Part shown: positions 10,506 to 21,764 of the stretch, in pieces | Layout of the letters: each line of letters begins with the position of its first letter | Position numbering within the stretch: the first letter of the stretch is position 1 | From: Cyrtodaria siliqua | Lineage: Eukaryota; Mollusca; Bivalvia; Adapedonta; Hiatellidae | Length of the DNA stretch: 64,000 nucleotides | Direction of reading: 5' to 3' | Assembly: GCA_037043455.1 (NCBI GenBank) | Contig: JAWPHD010001444.1 | Span: 248,001 to 312,000 of the forward strand | Translations under genes and position numbers: made by a program | Notes under the pieces: model-generated | Seen by the model: the letters and a program-made list of their open reading frames with translations, nothing else | Databases searched by the model: none | What the model was told of the DNA's origin: nothing

Positions 10506-12420
10506 AATTACTCCAGTTAATTCTACTGAGGATGATGTTGTTTCCAAACATATCACTCGGTGCACTACTTTCAAGGCTGGTGTAAGCGAATAAGCAAAAT
10601 AAACTGCCTACCATGTACTGGATTCCGCGTAAATACATAAAATCCGTATAAGGCTCGCTTTATTTCTAATTCTAGTGCCTGCACGACAACAAACATCTTT
10701 TAACTTCTTGTCTTACTGCCGTTAAAGATCACGTTAAACTATATTGTGATAAAACTTATGAAAACTCTGGGATTCATTTATTTTGGTCTATAAAATATTC
10801 AGGAGACGTTCTTGATAAAATTTTCAATAAAGGTCAAGTTTCATCATTAAGTACTTATGACTTCTCTACACTATATACAACCTTACCACATCATCTTATT
10901 AAAGACAAGCTAATTTCTCTTATTCAAAAAACATTCGCTAGAGAAAATACTACATTTTTGGCATGTAATAATATTAAAGCGTTTTTCACTAACGGCAGTT
11001 TAGACAATTATACTATGTGGACTTGCTATGAAGTTTGCGAAGCACTCATTTCTCTATTAGATAATATTTTCGTCAGGTATGGTACCACCGTTTATAGCCA
11101 AATTGTTGGTATCCCTATGGGTTCGAACTGTGCACCAATTGTCGCAGATTTGTTTTTATTTTGCTATGAAAGGGATTTCAGATGTTATTGAAGCTTTTAA
11201 TGACACCTCTCGGTATCTGGATGACATACTGAACATTGACAACCCTTTCTTTCCAACTATGGTTCATAATATTTATCCTAAAGAACTTCGGCTTAATAAA
11301 GAAAATATATCTGATAATAACGCATCTTTTCTTGATTTAGATCTCTCGATTGAAAATGGTAAAATAATTAGCAAAATCTATGACAAGAGAGATGATTTTA
11401 ATTTTGACATTGTTAATTATCCCCACTTGGATGGGCATATTCCCCGAGCAACTTCTTATGGGGTGTATCTGTCTCAACTTATTCGTTTTTCTAGAGCTTG
11501 TACTCGAGTTGAGGACTTTAATATTGGTAATCTTTGTATAACTAAAAAGTTACTCAATCAGGGTTACCGTTACCATAAACTTCAGAAAACCTTTGCAAAA
11601 TGTTATTATCGTAACCCTGATCTTTTCTCAAAATATAAATGTAATTTAAGGATTCTTCTGCGACAAGGACCATCACAACCTGACTTCTATGGTGATGTGA
11701 TTTATAAACTTCGTAAGATTCTTGGTCATGATCACTTTCATACTATCTTTGTTAAACTTGTTAAAAAGTTTACCAAAAGAGGTTATGACCCTATCATTTT
11801 GCAACGTACTGCATGCTTGGTGGTGGACCCTTTTACAGTTCGCCACTATGCTTTCCTCTTTAATTGTACGATGACCGGACAGGCTGTGGACCCTATGATG
11901 ACGCCTACCTAAAGCCCATTGGGACGGTGGCGTTTGATGTTTGTCCATGTTCTTTCTTGTCGTGCCCTTAATGGTGTATTCTCTTACTGCTCTGGCTTCT
12001 GCCAAGTCATTGAGTACCTTCATTGTGGCTTTCTAGGCTATTTTTTTTTTGTATTATATTTACACGAGCATATTTGTGTTTTACTTATATTGCCTATTGA
12101 TGCTGCCTTGTTGGTAAGAGTTTAGATCATGGCGGGGATTTCTTTCTTTACACTGTCCTGTTTTAATGGGATGACAGTAGGGTAAGTGTGAGGTTTGGTG
12201 CACCCTAGAACCGGTTTAAACCCCCAGTGGCCTACTTTGCCACTGACCGTTCAAGGCGGTAGCCCTATTGTCAACCCTTTTGTGTTTGTGATGTCGTTTG
12301 CATTTTTTATTACTTTTGCCTTTTCGTTTGTCTGTTTGCGTGTTTGTTTTTGTGTTTTGTGGTTGACTGTCGTCCTTGAACGCTGCTTTCCCTGTCCGAT
12401 ATGTGTATCCTTCTTTCAAT
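10506..12420 (+). mobile_element. Penelope-like element copy, RT plus 3' tail, 5'-truncated
   Basis: The longest RT-bearing copy of a family seen at least eight times in the window. Coding sequence starts inside the RT N-terminal region (the segment matching 49720-50090) and ends with a stop at 11910-11912. A 500-base non-coding tail (11913-12420) follows, carrying CGGGGATTTC, GGGATGACAGTAGGG and the TCCGATAT terminus. Assignment to Penelope-like RTs is from recalled pattern: SQIVGIPMGSNCAPIVADLF and YLDDILNIDNPF. No GIY-YIG endonuclease is recognisable, so a related RT class remains possible. Confidence 0.65.
10562..11912 (+). pseudogene. Penelope-like reverse transcriptase, two frames
   Basis: RNA-directed DNA polymerase of the repeat family. 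One frame covers 10958-11191 (KAFFTNGSLDNYTMWTCYEV, then VGIPMGSNCAPIVADLF, ending CYERDF). The second covers 11079-11912 and carries the catalytic RYLDDILNID at 11212-11241, FLDLDLSIENGK, YDKRDDFNFDIVNYP, GHIPRATSYGVYLSQLIRFS and a basic C-terminal region ending at the stop before 11913. A short deletion between ERDF and VIEAFND explains the frame change. The part before 10950 is also shifted. Catalytic Asp pair and GIPMG block are intact, but the two-frame structure and missing N-terminus make it non-functional. Confidence 0.75.
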
Positions 12421-12744
12421 GACTATAATGGGGTGACAATTTAATACACAAAGTATAGAGGTTCCTAAAGGTTTACATTATCATGATGTAGTGAAAATTG
12501 TTCATAACGTAATAAAAATTAATGATTTCATACATACTTTCAATGTGTTCAATTTTACTTCCGCGTAGGAAGCGGAAACAAAAATTTAATAAGCCTTTTC
12601 CCAGTATAACATGCGTTCGAATGCATAATAGTAATTGTGGGGGAACCAGTCAATTCTGTTAATTCATCTGAGATCGAGAAGTTTAGTTAAGTTTAAACAT
12701 ATTTATTTTACATCGATTGCGAAACAAGTTATTGCAACTTAGAT
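12421..12744. other. Unassigned AT-rich DNA
   Basis: No coding or repeat signal noticed. Confidence 0.4.
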
Positions 12745-12905
12745 TAATCACACTCGATGGCTTCCTGGGTAGAACCAGTACTAAGCAATGTGGATTAATT
12801 ATCTTGCTCAAGGATAAAAAACGTGGCCGCGGCGAGGAGCGATCCCACGACCTCTCGATTCTGAGTTCGGCGCTCTACCACTGGACCACGCACTCCACAA
12901 AAATA
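12745..12905 (-). mobile_element. tRNA-derived SINE with conserved core
   Basis: Minus strand: head with GTGGTCCAGTGGTAGAGCGC (A-box region, about 12895-12876), AACTCAGAATCGAGAGGTCG, and a degenerate B box (GGGATCGCTCC). A core including TCCTTGAGCAAGATAA then AATCCACATTGC follows, a block I recall from many invertebrate core-type SINEs. Boundaries are approximate. RNA polymerase III transcription is inferred from the boxes. Confidence 0.6.
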
Positions 12906-13236
12906 CTGGAACATTTTCAAAACACAACTGCCTTATTATACCTGTACAAAAAAGCAACTGTAGCAGTTGGATATATGGTGCTATATAGATTTGTGTGACC
13001 ATGCAAGGATGACGCCATTTGCAATTTCTACCGAAACTAGCAGTGACGATAACAAAAAGCGTTATTTGCAATAAAAAAACTTTCTGTGTTTACAGATAAT
13101 TGTAATTTGTAACAAGAGCTGTCGGAGAACAGCGCAGCTCGACTATTCGATTTTTCGGAGAATAATAAATTTAAAGCTAGTATATACGATCAGAAAACAA
13201 TGATACAACAATGTGGGGTGGGGTTGGGAGCACAAC

Positions 13237-13975
13237 ATAACTATGTGTAAGAATTGACAAAAACTACACAGAAATATGTAAAAAAAAATCGAGTTTTGAG
13301 TGGGGTGCGGGGAGGGGGTGGGAGAGAGGCGGGGGTGGATGGTGGGGGAGTGGGGGTGGTGAGGGCAACATATATGTGTAAGAAACTATGTAATAATTCA
13401 CCAAAACAACACAAAAATATGAAGGAAAAAAAAATTCAAGTGGGGCGGGGTGAGAGGCCGGGTGGTGGTGGTGGTGGTGTGTGTGTGGGGGGGGGGGGGG
13501 GGGGGGGGAATTGACTAAAACAACACAGAAATATGTAAAAAAAAAAATCAAGTGTGGGGTCGGGGGTGGGGGGGTGATGGGGTGAGAGGCGGGGGTGGGT
13601 GGGGAGGGTTGCAACATATATGTGTAAGAATTGACTAAAACAACACAGAAATATGTTTAAAATAAAAAAATCAAGTGTGGGGCGTGGTGGGTTGGGTGAT
13701 GGGGTGATTGGGGGGCGGGGGGTTGCAACTTATATGTGTAAGAATTGACAAAAGCAACACAGAAATATGTAAAAAAAAAAAAAAAAATGTTTCAAGTCTG
13801 GGGCGGGTGGGGGCTGAAAGCGGGGGGGGGTGGGGTGGTTGGGTGGTGGGGGCGGGGTTGGTTGCAACATATATGTGTAAGAATTGACTCAAACAGCACA
13901 GAAATATGTAAAAAAGAAAAAAAAGCTGTGGAGGGGAGTGGGGGCGGGGGTAGAGGGGGAGGGAGGACGGAGCCC
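13237..13975 (+). repeat. G-rich minisatellite, ~6 units of 110-145 bp
   Basis: Each unit has three parts. First is ATGTGTAAGAATTGAC with an ACAGAAATATGT block, then a poly-A run, then a 50-80 base tract of G with scattered T and A. Unit starts are near 13240, 13372, 13505 (partial), 13620, 13735 and 13876. Each G tract contains several runs of three or more G, including one run of about 20 near 13488-13508. Apparent proline- or glycine-rich frames on either strand are by-products of the composition. Confidence 0.85.
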
Positions 13976-14084
13976 ATGTCCCAATATGGGTGAAGTAATA
14001 AGATGCATAATGCTATAACAAATCCCAAACCAAAATTATAGATATATACATGCTTACATGCAAACCTAGATCTACCTTTATTGC

Positions 14085-14640
14085 ACATTTTATGGGCCAT
14101 CACAATTTGGGTTCCATGGGAGCCCAGAATTTGCAGGAAAAAATTACTTATCCAACCCTTTACAACATACTATAAGGAAACCAATTCCAAAATTTAGTTC
14201 AGCTAGGACAAAAAAATGTAAGAGATATAGACCTGTAAACACAGCTTACACGCACAATTTGATGTGAAACAGACATATGTTAAGGGCTATCAGAATTTGG
14301 GTTCCATGGGAGCAGGAAACAAAATGACTTAAGCAGCCCTTACGATAATGCTATAAGGAAGCTAATGGCCAAATTTGGTTGTGCTAGGGTAAGAATTGTA
14401 AGAGATATAGACTTGTAAACACAGCTTACACGCACAATTTGATGTGAAATGGGGCACATTTTATGGGCTATGATTGTTTGGGTTCCATGGGAGCCCATGG
14501 GTTACAGGAACCACAATTGCTTATGCAGCCCTTAAGATAATGCTACAAGGAAGACCATGAACAAATTTGATTGTGGTGGGATAAGAAATGTAAGAGATAA
14601 AGACTTGTAAACACAGCTTACACGCAAACCTTGATGTGGG
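14085..14640. repeat. Tandem repeat, ~185-bp unit, 3 copies
   Basis: TTGGGTTCCATGGGAGC recurs near 14107, 14296 and 14478, and AAACACAGCTTACACGC recurs near 14236, 14418 and 14610. The copies differ by several percent. Confidence 0.85.
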
Positions 14641-14702
14641 ACGCCGACGCCGACGCCAGGGTGATTACATTAGCTCTCTTATTCTTCGAATAGTCGAGCT
14701 AA

Positions 14703-15521
14703 TAAAAATGAACATACCTTTTATATTCCTATGTTCAGATTACTCTATCGCTTGTCATTGTAAGGAAATTCATCGTTTGAAAAATTATTTCCGGATTTGT
14801 TGTGCTTTGAAAGGATATTGACATCATTAAGAATTAATTTGCATTTTCGAATTTGTATACACCGTCATATTTGAAGACAAATCGAAAGCGATTATAATAT
14901 TTGTGTTTATTAGTAGCTGGGAAATAAGAAATATTGATGTTTTGATCGAGCAAAATTAAAATAACTACCGTTGCCATTACGGATTATTTATGCGAAACTA
15001 CTTCCGGCCAAGTGAAGCTGCCCATTTTTCGTGAATGTCAACGCTGTTCAGGAACTGATTTTTCGGTGATTATATTGGTTTTTTGCGTGGTAAGCATTTA
15101 GGGTTGTCAGAAATGAAATTATTGAAGCTACGAACAATAGATCGTGTCCGATCTTCGTTATTATTTCGGCGATCTTTGATTAAAACGGTGATTTTTGTGA
15201 CCGGAAGCTTTTCTTGTAAACATGAAAAATAGAAAAATATATTTATGGTAATGATATAACGTGAATATATTGAAGCAAAATATGCATGGGTTAGTAAATT
15301 TTTAAAAAAATAATTCTTGCTACTTTTTTAGATTTGTAAACAAATGTATGCTATTGTATGGTGTCCATGTTCAGTCAGAAAAAACCTGGTGTTATCGTGT
15401 TGCCTTGAAAAAGAACAGAAATCCCAATTTGAATTAAGAAAGTATTATGGTTTGGTAATTTGTTGAACATTTATAGTATTAGTGTTTGTTTTCATATTGT
15501 TTTGTTTTGAGGCGGTTTGGT
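14703..15521. other. Unassigned DNA upstream of transposase pseudogene
   Basis: No domain or repeat recognised. It may contain the 5' end of the Mutator-like element, but I could not see terminal inverted repeats. Confidence 0.4.
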
Positions 15522-16153
15522 ATGGCCAATGACATGCATTCTAAGAAAAGAAGACATGCCAAGAGATTAAAAGTAAAATATTCATGCTCCTTGTCTGAAA
15601 ACCGATTAAAAATATCCAAACGTAAAGTAAGGAGATCTTACAACAGATTGCCAAGTCAGTTGCGAGAGAATGCATTGGATTGCAATCTGTATCGATGTCA
15701 GCATACAGGTGAAAGTCTCAAGTTTGTTATAAGGAAATTATGTGCAGTGAATGTGGCTATAAAATGATGAATCTTGACAGACTACAAGATCATTTTGATT
15801 TCATGATGAAGTGCTATGTGTTCCGGTTTTGTTGGATAAATTGCCTGTGAAGATTGTGTCAGAAGTTCGAACACAGAGTCTAGCTTCAACTCTTCTTGTG
15901 CGATGTGTTGGGTGTAAATCAGATTTCAAATTTGAAACAAGTTCAAAATTGAAGGGAGACCACAGCAGTCTCTACGATATAAATGTTCGAGCAGTTTGGG
16001 GTTCAATTGTGACTGGTAATGGTGCTGCGCATTTAAATGAGATGATGGCGACAATGGATTCGCCAGGATTGTCCAAACATGCTTTTAGTAGCATTGAACA
16101 GGAGATTGGGAGTTGGTGGGAGAAGTACTCTTCCAGTGAATTGTTGGCTGCAG
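15522..16153 (+). pseudogene. Mutator-like transposase, N-terminal exon
   Basis: Starts at or before MANDMHSKKRRHAKRLKVKY, a basic N-terminus. A possible zinc-binding segment (CSECGYKMMNLDRLQDHF) is read in a second frame at about 15741-15810. The third frame, 15811-16153, carries ASTLLVRCVGCKSDFKFETS, then VWGSIVTGNGAAHLNEM and KHAFSSIEQEIGSWW, ending in ELLAAG. The last codon is split by a GT donor at 16154-16155. The two frame changes are single-base losses or gains. The conserved Trp-rich GSWWEKY block just before the intron is typical of the family as I recall it. Confidence 0.65.
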
Positions 16154-17998
16154 GTTGATTTCAGATACATTATTTGCTTTTGTTTAATTTATTATTTGAA
16201 AGGTCCAGGACAGGATTTTAATATAATTTCATTGAATTTGTCCTGCAATAAACCAATGCTTCAAAAGTTTAAAATTATCACATAACGTTCTTTGTTAGCA
16301 GTGTCAAACAGTAATTTCATATTCGATTGTATATGTACACATGTGTAATACAAACTGGAATGATTTACATGGGTTTTAACAATTAAACATATAACACTAC
16401 GCACATTTTATTAACGTTCTTCTTTGTTTATGACATTTAGGCGCTATAATGCGTCTGACACCGAGGCGGATTCATGTTAATCTGAATTATGCTTTACTGA
16501 TTTTATTGTAAACGTTATGTGATAAAAAAACTATTCGACTTTTTCCCATACCATATAACAATTATGAAACCTGTTATGATTTATTTTTAATTTAAGTCAC
16601 TTTTAGTCGTTAGAATTAAAATTAGTCACAGCTTGTGTCATAAATCCTATATGAAATGGGTAATTTAACATTCTATATGTACATGTTAATTTTTCAAACT
16701 TTACAAGATTGTTGATATCAATGAAAGCTCAGATGAGTTCGAAAACCAGTAGACCGATACAGGCCCTCTTGTTTGAAAGTTTCTTTTCAATTCATTATGT
16801 TCTTCGGTTTACGAGTGTGGGGCATCGGCGTCACATTAAATTCTTAACAGGTTTTTCCTACGTATTTTGTGAATTTGACCCATACCTAAAAAATAATAAT
16901 AATTTTAAAAGCATATTATAAAATATTGTAAGTAAGTAAAATGTGTAATTATCAAAAATAAGGACTTCACCGTCGTACGTGGTATCACCAACCACTTATT
17001 AAAACTGGGATTTGAGTCATATGAAAGGCATTGTCATAACAAAACATATTTACAATTAATTTCACTAAATTTCAAGAACTATTTTATTTGTTGCAATTAC
17101 AATTCATGGAAGAGGACCCGTCGGACACCTAGGAAAAGCCCGACATTTGTAGTTAATTTTTGTGTAGCCTGCCTAGCAGGGAAGACACTTAGGAATCACT
17201 TAGTTAGTTGTTGCCAGATTTTTTTGGAGAAAATTGGAATATATACCGCAATATATTCATTTATTCTAAAATTTGTAGATAAACATTTGCAATGAAATAT
17301 AAAGAATAACATTTATTGATAGTAATTCATAGTGAAGAGGTTAACACAGTGCATTGTATACCACCTACCTACTCACGTGTGAAATGATCAATCGAGCTAT
17401 TGTGATCACTTTTTGTCCATTGACGGTGCGTTCTTAAGAAAAGTGTTCAACACAATCGCCTTGGTAACGGTTTTTCACATGACCAATCACTGATGCAGAG
17501 GCCAATAGATTTAAATTTTATTACATAGGTCAACGCCACATTGAAGAATGCCGCCATTAGCATAAAAAGCCAACAATTGTGAAATGTTCTTTCAACAAGC
17601 GCATTTGAGATTGTAACAGTTGTTTTTTGCAAGTCACCAACAACTGTTGCAGTATCAAGTTTAGTAAACTGAATTGCCCAGGGTAACAAATGACTGCGCC
17701 CCAAGGGTCCAAAGTTTGGATTTAGACATTGTGCATAGCGTAAAAAAGCATTATGAAACTAAAAAATGCAGATGTTAAAAGCTTTTGCTACACATGTACC
17801 ATGAACTTACGGTCCTCTTTCAACTTTTTCAAATGGTGACCCTAGGGTCCAACCTGTAAAAACTTCAGATGAGTGATACAGGGACACACTATTTAATTAG
17901 CTGACTTTTTAAAAAAAAATAAGTACAGGAGTTTAGCCTTTTTTTTCAGGCAATACATTGATTACAAATTATACATGTATACATAAATGTTAAAATAG
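16154..17998 (+). other. Probable intron of the Mutator-like pseudogene
   Basis: Begins GTTGAT and ends TTAAAATAG. Removing it joins G to GA and continues as GAEERRIAIKKGNYHEGVPA without a shift. The interior is AT-rich, with no transposon I recognise. The acceptor lacks a long pyrimidine tract, so an insertion mimicking an intron is not fully excluded. Confidence 0.55.
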
Positions 17999-19390
17999 GA
18001 GCTGAAGAAAGACGAATTGCGATCAAAAAGGGCAACTATCATGAAGGCGTTCCAGCAATTGCAGTTATAGCAGATGGTGGATGATCCAAAAGAAGCCACA
18101 AGCACTCTTACAATGCCCTTGGTGGAGTCGGTATTATTATTGGCAAGGAAATTGGCAGAATTCTATACATGGGCATAAGAAATAAATATTGCTACATTTG
18201 TTCCCGTTCAGATACTTTGCATGCAAATCCAAACGAGCATGTTTGCTTTAAGAACTGGACGGAGAACTCCCAAGCCATGGAGGCTGACATTATAGTTGAG
18301 GGTTTTCAAAAGGCGGAAACCACGCATGGTGTTAGATACATGCAACTAGTTAGAGACGGGGATTCATCGGTTTTTGCTAAAATACGAGAAGAAGTGAAAG
18401 TGAGAATGTAAAGTAGAAAAAATAGAGTGTGCGAACCATGTTTGCAAGTGCTTGCGTTCCAACCTTGAAAAACTAGTTGAAAACAATTCAAATTACAAAG
18501 GGAAAAATAAACTGTCGAAAGCAACAATAGTCCGCATCGTGAGCGCGGTATGATGTGCTGTGAGAGTGCGTTCCAAACAAAATGACAAGAAAAAGGCTGC
18601 AAATCAAATGGCAAAAGATATAAGAAATAGCATACACCACATTTTTGGTAACCACCAGAACTGTTCCGACTTTTGCAAAGGTAATAGTAAGAACATGGAA
18701 GGTAATGTCAGTCATGATACATGTATGGAAGACAGTTCAACCTCAAATGACCAGCACACATATCTATGCACAGATACAAAAGCGTTGTGGTCAGAAGGGT
18801 CGTCTGTACAGGCCCAAGATAATTCCAGGTACAGCACCAGCTTCCTGTACAGTGATCTGGACACCGCAATGCTCCAGGTAGTGTCTGTTCAGCTTGATCG
18901 GGTTGTCTCCAAAAGCCACGGACTTATAAAGTATACCACCATAAATTTAGCTGAGTGCTGAATGCATATGCGGACAAAATTTGATGGTGGTAAAGTGTAC
19001 AACATATGCAACCGGGAATCCTGGAACACTCGCTGTTACGGTGGACTATTCAGAATGTATGTTGGTCCACAATGGACACCAAATGTTTGGCAAACTTGTA
19101 CTGGATCACCACCAGGCCACAACTTCGTTAAGCTGTACAAAGACAGAGATAAGCATCTTCAGGCTTGCAATGCGGACAATAAAAAGCCTCAAGCAACCCA
19201 GCAGCGTTGGAACAGAATGATGGGATTGCTTAAGGAAAGCTCTATCAAAAAAGCGAAACATTCGTATGGTTCAGAAGCTTTAGATCACGAGGCAGACATA
19301 ACTGATGAAGAACTTGCCACAAAAAAATCTGAATACCTGAAAACGCATATCGAATTTTCATTACAACAAATTAAAGCTATTGACGCTTAA
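17999..19390 (+). pseudogene. Mutator-like transposase, catalytic exon
   Basis: Reads GNYHEGVPAIAVIADGG, TGA (18082), then SKRSHKHSYNALGGVGIIIG, NKYCYICSRSDT, CFKNWTENSQAMEADI and VRDGDSSVFAKIREEV. A +1 shift near 18411 follows, then VEKIECANHVCKCLRSNLEK, a TGA at 18551, HHIFGNHQNCSDFCKG, NLAEC, a TGA at 18959 and TKFDGGKVYNICNRESWNTR. An acidic, lysine-rich tail follows, with the stop at 19388-19390. Asp residues in ADGG and VRDGDSS are candidates for catalytic residues. Reading frames before and after the shift are otherwise long and uninterrupted, suggesting moderate age. Confidence 0.7.
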
Positions 19391-21764
19391 TTACCGTTTG
19401 TTTTATATTATTCTTTAACAAATAATACTTTATAATGAAATTAACTATTACGTCCAATTATTGTACACTTCAGTTTGTAGACAAGAAGGTGTAGAAGAAA
19501 CGAGCAGCTACCGGCAAAAAGTGTCCCCCAATTTCCCCGAAGCCTGGCCGTAGCCGAAGTACATGCAACTTCGCCAAAGAACAACAGATCGGATCAACTA
19601 ATGACCTAAACACCGATCAACACAAAGAAATTCAACAGTCAGCAAGATATGATAATAATCATTGTTAATGTTACAACTGTAATACATGCTTTATTTCTCC
19701 ATTTCGTTTCTGTTGTCTCATGTCCATCTTTGATTTGATGCTCAGTGAGTATTAAAGTACAAAGTAATTTGTCATACAGGGTTGGTCTATTACCAGTTGA
19801 TTGTCAAACCTACCTTCAGGCCCGCTGAGGTATTGCGAACAAGTATGTACAATGACATTAATGAAGACCAGAACAATGTTCCCACATTTCTTAATCACTT
19901 CGATTTTTTATGGCACTTGTTATACTCTGGTTACCGGTAGTATTATTAAAGTACAAACTCTATAAATTCTGTAAACTAAAAAAACTTATATTATTCACAG
20001 GAAAACTGAACACCCTTCCAGTAAATTACAAGCCAGTTCAAGTATCGAGACACATGCAGATACATCTGAACAGAAAATAAATCAACAATCATCAGCTAAG
20101 AATGTAATATATTCTTTTATATCGTTCAGTTCTACTTTGTATATATTACTTGTCAGCGGTATGGTTACTCCTCACTTTGCGTATGTACTCTGCTGTCCAC
20201 AGTAGGAACGCCACGGACCTATAACATATCAGTTCTGTTCGCATTTTAACTCCGCGACTATTTTTTTGTATTATACGGACTATTTTACGAATTTTCAATT
20301 AAATCCGACGCCATTTTTTTATACCCGAAATTCGGCGCGCTACTTCGGCGAGCACTACGGGTACCTATGGAGTCTAACAACACGCGTACAGTGTTTCATA
20401 CCGTAGATTATGTAAAAACTAATACCTTACCGGACGAAATAACGTCCCATTATGTGTCAGCACGATGCAGTGTTGGTGACTGACAGGTCACCGTGACATA
20501 AATTGACATGTTTTTGCAAGTTGGATTTGGGATAACTGTCTGCTGCTGGAGGTCCATGATCAAGGTATTTGTTTTGTCATTAAAATGTGTTTGTTAATAA
20601 ACAGTACACACCACTTTTAGATCGTGCATATTTAGACATTGGCTATAAACATTGCCTAAAAAAGTGGTGTATACTGTATAATAGAAAGTTCATAATCACT
20701 ATAAGTGTTTTTCGTGTACTCCGATCTTTCCAGTAACTGGATGTACTGTTAACTGTAGAACGTTTCGTGGAATAAAACAATTGCTAGTAGAAATTATATC
20801 AATGTCCCCCGCACCCCGCCCCCACCCAAGTACGGTAGATGGGGGTGTGGGCGTAGATGGAGCTTGCATACCGAAAACAAGGAGGGGGTAAGAAAACTAG
20901 AAACCCCCTCCACCCCGATCCCTACCCCTCAGATGCATGAGTGTAAATTGTTAGCATTGTCTCTATATCGTTATGTTATCCCCATTTATTTTCTCGTACA
21001 TTCGTGAATACATAACCCGATACAACTACCATTGAAACAATGTAATCTGCCATAGACATTTGACTGAAATCGGTCAGATTCATATTTATGTACAGTACAG
21101 TTTTGAGGCAAGGAAGTGATTTTGAATTGACATTTATTTACATTTACTACATACTTTCTGTTGCGAAATAAACAACGCAATTTCGAGAAAGTACATTTCA
21201 CTAAAAGCCTTAAAGGAGGTAAAGCTACTACGCTTGCCTCCAGTGTGTCTCAAAAGAAATGACTATTCCATGGGCTGGAAATATGCTGTGAAAGTGGAAC
21301 AATGTTTTTAATGGATCTTCAGTTGGGCTACATTATATTTTACATGTATCATGAATGATGAGAGATGTTTTTATTACATTAACCGTGTTATTGAACACAA
21401 GTAGTATTCATGCTTTATTCAATTTAGTTATGTATAACAAAGGATAAACTATGTCTGTTCGATCATTGACATTGGATTGATGTTGTTTTCAGAGAGGCCT
21501 CAAATGTTAATCGTGCCCTTGAGCAGCTCTAAGTAAATTGATACTGACGACTTCAGAATGTCAAGCCGTATTAAATGCCATTGGATCATATGGAGGTAAA
21601 AGCCTTTTTAAAAATTGTTTGCACTTGTGTAGTTCTTTAAATGGAGCTTGTGTTATGCTTGCACGATGCTGTTCAAAGTAAGAGTAAAAAATGTTTTCAG
21701 TGATAGTGCAGCGTGATTGTCATATGAGCTCTGGAGTACTGGATACATGCGAAAACAAGTTGTG
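19391..21764. other. Largely unassigned; two weak exon-like blocks
   Basis: Two short open blocks have splice-like edges. 19497-19668 follows GTGTAG and reads KKRAATGKKCPPISPKPGRS. About 19999-20106 follows TTATTCACAG, reads KLQASSSIETHADTSEQKIN and ends at a GTAATA donor. They might be further exons of a lost gene or chance. A CpG-containing stretch at 20330-20565 ending in CAAG/GTATTT could be a first exon. A 12-base inverted repeat (ACACCACTTTT) brackets 20609-20671. None is strong. Confidence 0.2.

Larger units (their letters stand above)
13112..14702. mobile_element. Composite non-autonomous element with inverted ends
   Basis: The left end reads AACAAGAGCTGTCGGAGAAC and then GCTCGACTATTCGA. 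The right end reads TTCGAATAGTCGAGCT, so the ends are inverted relative to each other over about 20 bases. Between them lie a G-rich minisatellite (13237-13975) and a three-copy 185-base repeat (14085-14640), then GACGCCGACGCC before the right end. From memory, both ends belong to a repeat very common in bivalve genomes. It has no coding capacity, so a DNA-transposon-like non-autonomous element is the likely class. Confidence 0.55.
15522..19390 (+). pseudogene. Mutator-like transposase pseudogene with one intron
   Basis: Two coding blocks (15522-16153 and 17999-19390) joined by a GT-AG intron that restores frame. Together they follow the pattern of animal Mutator-like transposase-domain proteins. 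That pattern is a zinc-binding N-terminus, VRAVWGSIVTGNGAAHLNEM, then ADGG-SKRSHKHSYNALGG, NKYCYICS, AMEADIIVEGF, then IECANHVCKCLRSNLEKL and TKFDGGKVYN. A transposase of this class would cut and paste a DNA transposon. Disruptions: frame changes near 15740 and 15810, in-frame TGA at 18082, a +1 shift near 18411, TGA at 18551 and TGA at 18959. Terminal inverted repeats were not found. The family is assigned from memory. Confidence 0.7.

Noticed and set aside
13264..13617. Proline/histidine-rich minus-strand frame
   Set aside because: It is the complement of the G-rich minisatellite; composition alone keeps it open.
18082..18961. Selenocysteine or alternative code at TGA
   Set aside because: A separate frameshift and the decayed N-terminus make a plain pseudogene far more likely; no SECIS element was identified.
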